The notes under the pieces were generated by a model, which was not told the origin of the DNA, ran no database searches, and worked only from the letters and a program-made list of their open reading frames with translations. A program made the translations under genes and the position numbers. Shown one piece after another: positions 45,046 to 54,324 of a DNA stretch of 64,000 bases (position 1 is its first letter; every line of letters begins with the position of its first letter). The stretch spans positions 1,675,540 through 1,739,539 of the forward strand of contig JACTAT010000007.1 of assembly GCA_014526335.1 (NCBI GenBank), read 5' to 3'. Origin of the DNA: Chrysaora quinquecirrha. Lineage: Eukaryota; Cnidaria; Scyphozoa; Semaeostomeae; Pelagiidae.

Positions 45046-46965
45046 GTTATTACTAATATTCAGTTATGCAAATCAGGTTGCCCCATTGTGATGGCCCATT
45101 GTTCGATTGTGCACGAAAGGCTCCAGTTCTGGGGCACCTAGAAACGCGATTCGTTTTTTGATCGAAGCCCTTTCTGCCCAGGTAGTGCATGCCGTATTTT
45201 TCTAAATGTTTTGAGAACCATAAGTTGGTGAAAATGTCGATTTTATCTCGGCCTCGAAAAGTTTTGTTTTCAATGGCGGCCATCTATTATGTTCTTTTCA
45301 CAACACGCACAGTGAATCATTGAATCTTTTGTTGTGCGGAAGTTTGTCGTGCTTACTAAAACGCGGAACCACTCGAAACAACCCAAAACCAGCCAAAATC
45401 AGCCAAAACGACCAAAAGTCGAATTAAAACAACCTAAAACCACCTAAAATTATCCAAAATAGTTATTTTCATTTATTAGGGGCAAGAAGACCCTCAAAAT
45501 ATTCAGATTCTAGCAAAATATCATCGCTGTGTAGTAAATAACCTTTTCCCTTTGGGCCAATAATGTGAACAATGCGCTTTGTTACTTATTTTCAGATTAA
45601 ATCTTTACGTGCAACTCTCAGGGGTTTATTCAATCACTTGCGGCTTTAAAAGCCTAGATTTCACATAAAATCTTAACTGTCGTACGATTGTCGCAAATTC
45701 GTGAGACGTTAGAATTTCTTTTTGCATGATTATCGCACGACCATAAATGCAAATTGTAAAATTTTGGTCGTAGCAGAGCCTTCCCGATCACATTAGTACG
45801 ACTAAGTTGTGATGTAGTCTTTCTTGCAAGATATTTTGAGATACGAAAATGAAACACGCTTTCCAGACAATGGAACCTTTCCCCAACGGTATATTTATTG
45901 GCAGCGTGCGATTGTGTCTTATCTCTCAACTTCACGCTCAAATACAATACATCAGTACTGTTGTGAACAAAAAGGGCTTTTCTGACTACAGCGATGAAAA
46001 GCTTTTTATGTCCCAAGACGAAAGTAGAATTTTAAGAGTAAAGAATGACATTTCAAAGAACATGAGAGTTTCTGGGGATTTTTCAAGGATTTTCTGCCAC
46101 TTAATAGATGATTCCAGGTGAATTGGACATTTCTGGGTGGTTTTGGGTGCTTTTCATCAAGTTATGGTTCGTTTTGAGCGCTGTTGGCTGGTTTTGGGCA
46201 ATTTTGGATTGTTTCGCGTTTTTGGTAAGTACGTTTTCACGTTTTCAGGGGTCAAAGGACGTCAAAGGACACTAGGAGACTGTAATTCATTTTGGAATTT
46301 TACTCATATTCTTTCCGTTTTCAAAAAGAGTTCTTGCTTTGATTATTTCCATAAATCGCCACACTAAAGTTTGTGTTTTACTGTTTCAATGCATATGAAA
46401 CACTACTAAGAGGCCATAAATCTTTTGGTTTTCAAGTTGAATGTTCCTTTGAAAATTCAGAACACAAACAAACAAAATGAAAATCGTTCCGATATAGTGC
46501 GATATTTATTGTTCATGAAGGACATTTAAAATTAAAGTCTGCGACGAGATAGGGATAGGGTTTTCGAATTCACACAGCGGTCATGCTACTAATTCTGCGT
46601 CTTAAGTTGACACAAAAGTGTTTAGAATATTGTAAGTAAATCTGGAAATTTGGTGGCAAAAAATTTTATCAAGCATTTACCAACGGATTTTCGAGTGCAG
46701 ACAGGGCATAGAAACGTTGCATTGGAATTCAAGTGGATTCTTAGCTCCCCACGGCATCCCACAACCTCCCCGGACTCTAGCGAAAGTTCAGAAGGCTGCA
46801 AGTTAAAAGGCAGCAAGTTAAAAGGCAGCTGAGTGGTATCTTGTCTTTCCAAGGCTAAACTGGTACTAATATTCACCCGCACCGCGGGTGTCAAGGTAAA
46901 AACTCACCCGCATCGCGGGTGCCAAGGTAGAAATGTCGCCCGCATCGCGGGCGTCAAGTTAGAAT
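45046..46965 (+). repeat. Modular repeat family, copy C
   Basis: Follows copy B directly. Head module at 45060-45290, then ~300 bp not shared with the others (AACCACC/CCAAAAC-rich text at 45360-45460), then the usual modules from 45600. The (GAT)n block is absent: from AAGTGGATT (46733) it jumps into the second half of the hairpin and three CCCGC(A)TCGCGGG units (46875-46960). Confidence 0.75.
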
Positions 46966-47232
46966 GTCTCTTATACTTTAATGGTAATTTCCATGGAAAC
47001 CGGTTTTTCGACCGTCACTCCTCCCAAGTCGTAAGTGGTACGCTTTTCCGACTTTTTCGCTGCTCGGCCGACAGTGGGGTAGGCGTGTCATCGCCCTTTC
47101 GTTTTTTGCAAGCTTCTTTCGCTTCTGGGGTAATTGGGGCTAACCCATCTTTGAAGTGCGTCATTGGTGCCTGTTTGAACAATCGCCCGATTGTTCTCAC
47201 TAGGAGGATTATCACTAAACCACAACAACGCA

Positions 47233-47305
47233 CAGTGGCACGATCGGTAAGGTGGCGTGTCTCGTGAGCTGCGATGCAGAGTTGGGAGTTCGACTCCCCT
47301 CAAGG
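47233..47305 (+). repeat. tRNA-like sequence 1 (degenerate)
   Basis: Ends with a B-box-like GGGAGTTCGACTCCCC, the T-arm pattern of a tRNA, and has a tRNA-D-arm-like CGATCGGTAAGGTGG upstream. No good acceptor stem or anticodon arm can be folded by eye, so it is a tRNA-derived relic and not a working tRNA. Confidence 0.4.
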
Positions 47306-48070
47306 GAAAGTCTTTTTCTCTCGAATTTTTTTATTTCTCTTATTCTCGTGTTGGAAATGTTTTCAAAAGGCCGAGGAGTCGTCTGGTTTTGCTTTTGGTT
47401 TAATTTTTAAGTTCGTTAGACATAATTTTTTATCGTGTTTTGTTTTTCCCTTCCATGAATATTAGGACCACTAGGAGATTGTTGCACCCTAAGCAAACGG
47501 CTGTGTAGCCGAGTGGTTAAATGCTCGCTTGCTAACCGGGGAGACCGGAGTTCAAGTCCCCTCCAGGGCAGAATTTTTGGTGTTTTTGTTTTTGCGATCT
47601 AAATATTTTACAATTTTTTTTAATATCTAAATGTCACTTTGACACAACAAGAAGGCTTTTTGGAATGACTAAAATCTTTAGATCCATTTTTACTCATATC
47701 TTTTCAATTATAAATTTACTTTCAATTTATTTCTGTCGTTTTTGTGTTGGAAATGTTTTCAAAAGTCCGAGGAGATGTCTGGGAACTAAAATTTGCTTTG
47801 GGTATAATTTTTTTAGTTTGTTTTTGACATTATTTTTTAACGTGTTTTGTTGTTCCCTTCTATGAATATTAGGACCACCTGGAGATTATCCTCTGCTAAG
47901 AAATATGGCAGTCCCCTCAAAGGCAATTTTTCGGTGTTTTTGTTTTTGTGATTTAAATATTTTACAATTTTTGCTAATAACAAAAAGTCACTTTGACAAA
48001 ACAAGAAGGCTTTTTGGAATGACTCAAATCTTTAGATCTATTTTTACTCATATCTTTTCAATTATAAATT
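47300..48070 (+). repeat. Tandem duplication, ~350-bp unit, following tRNA-like boxes
   Basis: TGTTGGAAATGTTTTCAAAAG.CCGAGGAG occurs at 47351 and 47744. ATGAATATTAGGACCAC occurs at 47455 and 47861. TCACTTTGACA.AACAAGAAGGCTTTTTGGAATGACT occurs at 47635 and 47990. The first full unit carries the tRNA-Ser-like box; the second retains only AGTCCCCTCAAAGGC of it (47910). Confidence 0.75.
47499..47573 (+). repeat. tRNA-Ser(GCT)-like sequence
   Basis: TAGCCGAGTGGTTAA matches the A box of eukaryotic tRNAs, CTTGCTAAC gives a GCT anticodon loop, and GGAGTTCAAGTCCCC is a B-box/T-arm. The acceptor stem ends (GGCTGTG and CCAGGGC) pair poorly, the anticodon stem has a C-C mismatch, and a serine-type long variable arm is missing. 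More likely a tRNA-derived repeat (SINE head) or a pseudogene than a functional tRNA. Confidence 0.45.
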
Positions 48071-49017
48071 CATTTTCAATTTATCTCTCAACGCTGACAC
48101 TAACTTTCATGTTCATTTGGAGTTTATATTCATTTTCATTTCATCTTTCATTTAATTTAAAGTTTTATTGTAGCTGAAGAATTTAGAATTATATTAAATT
48201 ATTTTAAATTATGAATTATATTAAATTTCAATTTTATTAATATTTACATTAAGGCCAATACCATTAGGTATACCAACGGGGGGTCCAAATCAATGTCGGC
48301 AATTAATAAACGTAGTTTCATCCTATCACAAGTGAAATTGTTTCTTCAAAAATTAATAAATAGGGGGGTCCTACTAAGGCCCTGTGGGTGGGGGAAAAAC
48401 TCAAAATTAATAAACCGGAGGACGTTTATTTGGCATCTAAGAGTATGAAGATGAATTAAGATGATGATAAAGTTTGACATTGGCATTATTGCATGTGGCG
48501 ATAAAGAACAACCTAAACATTAAGTTCAAGTTTCAACGTTATTTCAGATTCACATCAAGATTAACATCAAGGTTCAGATAAAGACTCATTTCAAAATGAA
48601 CTTTAAGTTTAATTTCAAAAATGAAATACTGATACTTAGACCAAGACTAACAAAGACTAAGACTAACATTAAGATGGACTTCAAGATTAACTAAGACTAA
48701 GATTAAGATTAACCTTAAGATTAAGGTTAGAATTAAGATTCAGATTTAGATTCAGATTTAGATTCAGATACAGATTCAGATTAAGATTAAGATTAAGATT
48801 AACATTTAGATTAACATTAAGGTTAACATTCCAATTCAGGTAGAAGTAAGATTAAGATTCCATTTAACTTGAAGACTAAGATTAAGACTAGACTAACATT
48901 AAGATTGAGATCAAGATTTTGATTAACAGAAAATATAGCCACCTCAATGCACAGTGTCTTTTAGGTCGAAGCTGTTCATCAGAGGCGGTGGTCCTCATGA
49001 GGCCGTGGTCTTACACG
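48071..49017 (+). repeat. AT-rich tract and degenerate AAGATT repeats
   Basis: 48180-48245 is nearly pure A/T. From about 48540 to 48920 the strand is a degenerate hexamer array (AAGATTAAGATTAACATT, GATTCAGATTTAGATTCAG), almost free of C and G-poor. At 48290-48420 the phrase AATTAATAAA recurs three times between GC-richer pieces. No coding region. Confidence 0.6.
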
Positions 49018-49697
49018 GGCAAGAGCTAGTCTCTATTACTAAGATGCTTATTATGCAAATGAGATGCCCCATTGTTATGGGCCCTTGTTCGATTGAACAA
49101 GAAAGGCTTTTTCCCTGGGCCACCTGGAGATGCGCTTTTTTCTTTAATCGATCCCGTTTCTGGCCGGACACTGTTTAAAGATTTTGCTAAGCGTTTTGAA
49201 ACCTAGAAGTTGGTTAAAATTTCGATTTTCTCTCGGCTCAAAAAAGTTTTGATTTTGATGGCGGCCATCTATTGTTCCTCTCACCACACGCACAGTGATT
49301 CTTTTGTCCTGCGGAAGTTGTTGAGCTCACATTCGGCCTAAAATTATTTCAGTATTTGAAATGGAGGAAATTGCAAAACTACTCGATTTTCTTACTCAGA
49401 AGTCTTGCTGTTAATGTCTCCTAAAATTTCTTCAAAAAGGTGGATATTATTTCTGCTGTTGATTCAACGATTTTTCTCATGATTTATCACGAATCCTGAC
49501 TCTTTGTCCTGTCTTTGGATTTTCTTCCGCTTAAAGGAAAAACAGTTATTTTGGAATCTTACGAGGAATCTTGCCCACATTCTTTCGGGTTTCAAGAAGA
49601 GCTCTTGCTTTGATAAGCTTCAGAAATCCCCACGGTAAGAGTTGTGTGTGTTTTGCTCCCAGTTTCGTCTATAATTTTTCCACTTATAACGCAGTTA
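49018..49697 (+). repeat. Modular repeat family, copy E, left part
   Basis: Head module at 49029-49300 (ATGCAAATGAGATGCCCCATTGTTATGG..GGCGGCCATCTATT), then diverged text ending with an echo of the TTTCAAGAAGAG.TCTTGCTTTGAT module (49599). The copy is cut at 49697 by the 4.3-kb element and resumes at 54022 (GAAACTCAAATAGGCCTAAAATTTTTTC, cf. GAAACACTACTAAGAGGCC) up to about 54320. It is more diverged than copies A-D, so older. Confidence 0.65.
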
Positions 49698-49732
49698 CAA
49701 TTTTTGGCATAATTGCATAATACAGGGCCAGC

Positions 49733-50980
49733 TAAAGCTGTTCCAGGGTAGGCTGCCTACAGCCTACAGATACCGTGATTGTTATGCATGACAATACTCT
49801 TTTGTTTTTGGATAAAAGACTGCGGAGAAAACAATATTAATGTTCGAAAATTAGATTCTAATTACCCATTGTTCTCAAATCTTGTAGGCCTTCGGTAATG
49901 ACGGACAGTTGCGACTCCATTTTGAGAGAGGGTTGCAGAATCGCGTCAAGAATGGCAGCTAGACTGGTTTTAAGATATCAAAAGTGTCTCCGACCGAGAG
50001 AAGAAATATCTTGTCAAGTGTCTCTTGCAAAAAATGGTCTTCAACGTGGCTTTGCTCGGTGTTTCAAATGTGTTACTGATACACTGGATTTGCTTGTCGT
50101 CTTGAACTATCCGTGATCTTGAACCCTTTCTGCCTATATTTTCTCAGGGAAAATGCTGCAGACAGGTATGAATGACTCCTGGGTAGATTCCATATCAAAT
50201 TCTAGCTTTTTTGATGAGATTTCAGCACAAAAAATGAAAGCGCCGCTCCGTCCGATTTTTGGGAGTGATGGCCTAGGCCATTTTCTGTTATATTCATCAC
50301 TGAAATCTCGAACCACGGCGGTGGCCGGAGGGCTGGTGGCTGGGTCGTTCTTCTATTCAGTACCTGTCATTAGGTGCAATGATTTTTGGAAAGGCATTTC
50401 ACTATTTACAAACGTGTACGAGATTTCTAGTGAACTAAAGGTATATGCATGACAGCAATTTTGCAAGAAACTTCTTGAGAAACTATTCAAATACACACTT
50501 TTTTTATAGGTACGAATATTTAGGCTCGAAATCACTGAAATTGAAGAATGATTTAAGAATAGTCCCAGACTCAAGCTTCATGAAGACAAATTTGTATGTC
50601 TTTGCGTTTTTCACGGAAAAATTTTAAGAATAATCCAGGCTCTGCAAAATTAAGTTATTCTTATACAAAAAATGTGTATTTATGGACAAATTATAATATT
50701 CTTCATGATATCTTCATATCTGTATAATTCATGTGCTTTTATTCCATGGTGCATTTGAAGGTCCTTATTCAGTCATTCAGTGAATCAGTTAGAGTAACTT
50801 AGGCTAGCTCTATATTTACATTCACCCTTGCATGTAGGTTAGGATGGGGGCAGCTGATCCAGGCTACTCAAGTACAGCTAGAGATTACAAATGTGTGCAG
50901 AGTATTACATACATTGTAAGATAATACATCTGTACTGGGTTGTTATACATGTATGCTCTGTGAGGACCATCAATTTGGGG
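49733..50980. other. Left interior of 4.3-kb element
   Basis: Two modest ORFs on + (49898-50116, 72 codons; 50153-50452, 99 codons) have no recognised motif. The first (SILREGCRIASRMAARLVLR) is basic. Neither shows transposase features. Could hold exons of a captured gene, unproven. Confidence 0.25.
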
Positions 50981-50982
50981 AC

Positions 50983-51335
50983 ACCTTTCACTTGCATGTC
51001 TGAGATAATCAGCATGGCTGTCTGCTCGTATTTCCACCTCGAAAATTAGATATCTCATGAATGACTTTGTGTTGCTCTGTGGTCATTTTTTGTGCACACC
51101 CCCCTTGCATGAAAACACAAAGCTGGTTTAGATCAAATGAGAGAGGAAACCATTCTTTGCAACAATCAGTTACCTTTCACTTGCATGCCCGAGATAATCA
51201 GCATGCCTGTCTGCTTGTATTTCCACCTTGAAAATTAGATATCTCATGAATGACTTTTCGTTGCTCTGTGGTCATTTTTTGTGCACACCCCCCTTGCATG
51301 AAAACACGAAGATGGTTTAGATCAAATGAGAGAGG
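50983..51335 (+). repeat. Tandem duplication, 189-bp unit
   Basis: Two copies begin ACCTTTCACTTGCATG at 50983 and 51172 and stay over 95% alike by eye through GATATCTCATGAATGACTTT, GTGGTCATTTTTTGTGCACA, CCCCCCTTGCATGAAAACAC and GATCAAATGAGAGAGG. Near identity implies a recent duplication. Confidence 0.85.
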
Positions 51336-51711
51336 TGGGTTTTATGCACATGAAAGCTCTTCCCCATCATATTAGCTTGTCTTGATGCAGCATGCTTGTT
51401 TTGTAAACTGCATCAAGTGCTGCAAAATTTCTATGCCCCCCTGGTGTTGGAGATAGTGTCCTGTGAAATGTTAATATTCTTTACACTATTTACAATCATC
51501 CTAAGCTGCTTGTATTAGACAATGTTAATTAATGTTCTATAAAAGGAATCTTGGTTTCTATGTTATTTTATAGGTTATTTCTGGAAATAGTGTGCCTTAA
51601 AATGTTACCATTGTTTACACTTACAATGATCTTAATAGGTTGATGGTTGTATGATACAATGTGAATTATTGTGTGATAAATTAAATCTTGGTTTCTCCCC
51701 TGTTTATTATA

Positions 51712-52320
51712 AAGGCAACAACACAAAAACACCACTCCATCACATCCCCGTTTATCAGAAGGGCAAGAACACAATAAGCCCGACCCACAACATTGCCCGT
51801 TTATCAGAAAGGCACGAATACAATAAGCCCAACCCATGACATTGCCCGTTTATCAGAAGGGCATGAACACAATGGCAAGAAAACAATAACCCCAACCCAC
51901 AACATTACCCGTTTATCAGAAGGGCAAGAACACAATAACCCCAACCCATGACATTGCCCGTTTATCGGAAGGGCAGGAACACAATAACCCCAACCCATGA
52001 CATTGCCCGTCTATCAGAAGGGCAAGAACACAATAACCCCAACCCACAACATTGCCCGTTTATCGGAAGGGCAAGAACACAATAACCCCAACCCATGACA
52101 TTGCCTGTTTATCAGAAGGGCATGAACACAATAAGCCCAAGCCATCACATCCCCGCTTATGAGAAGGGCAACAACACGATAAGCCCAACACATGACATCA
52201 CCCGTTTATCAGAAGAGCAAGAACACCATACACGCAACCCATGATATCCCCGTTGATTAGAAGGGGAAAAACACAATAACCCCAACCCATGACAGCCCGT
52301 TTATCAGAGGGCAGGAACAC
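51712..52320 (+). repeat. Minisatellite, ~50-bp unit, about 12 copies
   Basis: The unit is CCCGTTTATCAGAAGGGCAA, then GAACACAATAACCCCAACCCATGACATTG. GTTTATC recurs at 51750, 51800, 51849, 51911, 51960 and onward, so the unit is 49-50 bp with one longer spacing. CCC..TTATCAGAAGGG within each unit can form a small hairpin. Confidence 0.85.
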
Positions 52321-52636
52321 ATATTTGCATCAGCAAAATACCTCAAACCCGTAACCCTAAATAGCCCAACCTCCCCATCTTTGATATTATATCTATCTAC
52401 TACTGCATAATAAGAAATAACACGAACCCATAACGTGACCTCCTCATTAGAACGGCTACACCACTAGCAACAAATGGCTCCTGTTCATAACTACCATGTA
52501 GTACTGCAGAGTACACCCGCAACGGAGAACATGTCCTAGTCTCTTCCTAAGTCCCTCGGTCGGTGGCCGCCCATAAATGGAAATAGGCCTATCTATGTAG
52601 CTACATTTTATTGGAGCAGACAGATTGGTGACTCAC

Positions 52637-52858
52637 CTTGTAGAAACAACACCATCTCGTGGGTTGTAAGACAAGCCTCCGAAGGCACATTCTCTTGTCG
52701 ACCTTGACCCACAGCAATTCACCAGATGCCCACTTCGCCATATCCATTGCCTTGACTGTGTCACTTATCTCCATCTTTACCTTCCGTAATCCGTATGCCA
52801 TTTGCCATGTGACGTTGGAAATTGTATTGTAATATGTTGTTGGTTCCCGTGGGAACAT
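52637..52858 (-). CDS. Putative first coding exon, unknown protein
   Basis: On the minus strand an ATG at 52858 (GGCATGTTCCC) opens about 74 codons, MFPREPTTYYNTISNVTWQM to VLQPTRWCCFYK, ending at a consensus donor, ACAAG|GTGAGT. The frame is also open upstream without ATG to 52909, into DNA shared with the 109-bp satellite, which lies directly 5'. A second good-looking donor (GGAAG|GTAAAG) occurs inside. No domain recognised and no second exon found. The strong donor is the main support; it could be a captured exon carried by the transposon. Confidence 0.35.
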
Positions 52859-52880
52859 GCCATGAAAACATAGACTCAGA

Positions 52881-53872
52881 AGGCCTTTACGTTCTACGTC
52901 ACGATCCAAAGCTTTGTTATTTTCCGTGCATGCGCTGTAACTCGTTGGTTGTAGGTTGTAGGTTGGTCAAATAACATAGCTTCCAGGCTTCACTCTCACG
53001 TTCTACGTCACCACGGAACGACTTGTTATTTTCCGTGCATGCGCTCTAACTCGTTGGTTGTAGGTTGTAGGTTGGTCAAATAACATAGCCTCAAGGCTTC
53101 ACTCTCACGTTCTACGTCACCACGGAACGACTTCTTATTTTCCGTGCATGCGCTCTAACTCGTTGGTTGTAGGTTGTAGGTTGGTCAAATAACATAGCTA
53201 CAAGACTTCACTCTCACGTTCTACGTCACCACGGAACGACTTGTTATTTTCCGTGCATGCGCTCTAACTCGTTGGTTGTAGGTTGTAGGTTGGTCAAATA
53301 ACATAGCTTCAAGGCTTCACTCTCGTTCTACGTCACCACGGAACGACTTGTTATTTTCCGTGCATGCGCTCTAACTCGTTGGTTGTAGGTTGTAGGTTGG
53401 TCAAATAACATAGCTTCAAGGCTTCACTCTCACGTTCTACGTCACCACGGAACGACTTGTTATTTTCCGTGCATGCGCTCTAACTCGTTGGTTGTAGGTT
53501 GTAGGTTGGTCAAATAACATAGCTTCAAGGCTTCACTCTCACGTTCTACGTCACCACGGAACGACTTGTTATTTTCCGTGCATGCGCTCTAACTCGTTGG
53601 TTGTAGGTTGTAGGTTGGTCAAATAACATAGCTTCAAGGCTTCACTCTCACGTTCTACGTCACCACGGAACGACTTGTTATTGTCCGTGCATGCGCTCTA
53701 ACTCGTAGGTTGTAGGTTGTAGGTTGGTCAAATAACATAGCTACACGCCGTTACTCTTACGTTGTACGTCACTACGCTAGGCTTTGTTATTTTCCGTGCA
53801 TGCGCTCTAACTCGTAGGTTGTAGGTTGTAGGTTGGTCAAATAACATAGCTTCAAGACTTTAAACTTCGTAC
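52881..53872 (+). repeat. Satellite, 109-bp unit, nine copies
   Basis: GGTTGGTCAAATAACATAGC recurs at 52961, 53070, 53179, 53288 and 53395 and on to 53833, a period of 107-109 bp. Each unit reads CACGTTCTACGTCACCACGG, ACTTGTTATTTTCCGTGCATGCGC, TAACTCGTTGGTTGTAGGTT. Central copies are almost identical; the first and last two are diverged, as in arrays homogenised from the middle. Every central unit holds ACGTCA (a CRE/ATF half site) and the palindrome TGCATGC. Confidence 0.9.
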
Positions 53873-54324
53873 ATATAATTTTCCCTCTGTGGCCATGGGA
53901 GTACGGCTCGCAGGTAATGCCGCTGCAAACTGAGGACTCTTGGCGGCTCCTTGCCACGTTATACTACACTTCCACCTTCTCAGTAGGCTGGCCCTGTATT
54001 ATGCAATTATTCCCAATTTTTAAAACCACTGTGCACACAATGTAAACAAATCAAACACGTAATGAAACTCAAATAGGCCTAAAATTTTTTCCTTTGTGGG
54101 TTCCTTGAAAATGAAAAACACCAGAGTTCGAAGACAAAAAAGTCGAGATTTAGTGAGTAGAATATTTTTTTATCAAGGACATTTGAAATTGAAGTTTTGG
54201 AGTTTTCTCTCGGATAGGAGAAAAGGAAGGACTATTGAATTTACCCAGGAGTAATTTTGCATAAGATAGGATTTTAATTAAGTGCAGACAGGTCATAAAA
54301 GTTTTGTGACATTATAGTTCAAGT

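Larger units (their letters stand above)
49706..54013. mobile_element. 4.3-kb TIR element carrying tandem arrays
   Basis: The terminal inverted repeats are 27 bp with one mismatch: GG(C/A)ATAATTGCATAATAC followed by AGGGCCAGC, at 49706-49732 and 53987-54013. Both sides are flanked by CAATTTTT (49698-49705 and 54014-54021), an 8-bp target duplication. It splits copy E of the modular repeat, which confirms an insertion. 8-bp duplications are typical of hAT elements. No transposase is visible. Cargo in order: unassigned sequence (49733-50980), a 189-bp duplication, a ~50-bp minisatellite, a putative minus-strand exon and a 109-bp satellite. Confidence 0.75.

Noticed and set aside
47499..47573. 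Functional tRNA-Ser gene
   Set aside because: The acceptor stem pairs poorly, the anticodon stem has a mismatch, and the long variable arm of serine tRNAs is absent.
50983..53872. CRISPR-like reading of the regularly spaced repeats
   Set aside because: The units are head-to-tail satellites with no variable spacers, in eukaryotic-type DNA without cas genes.
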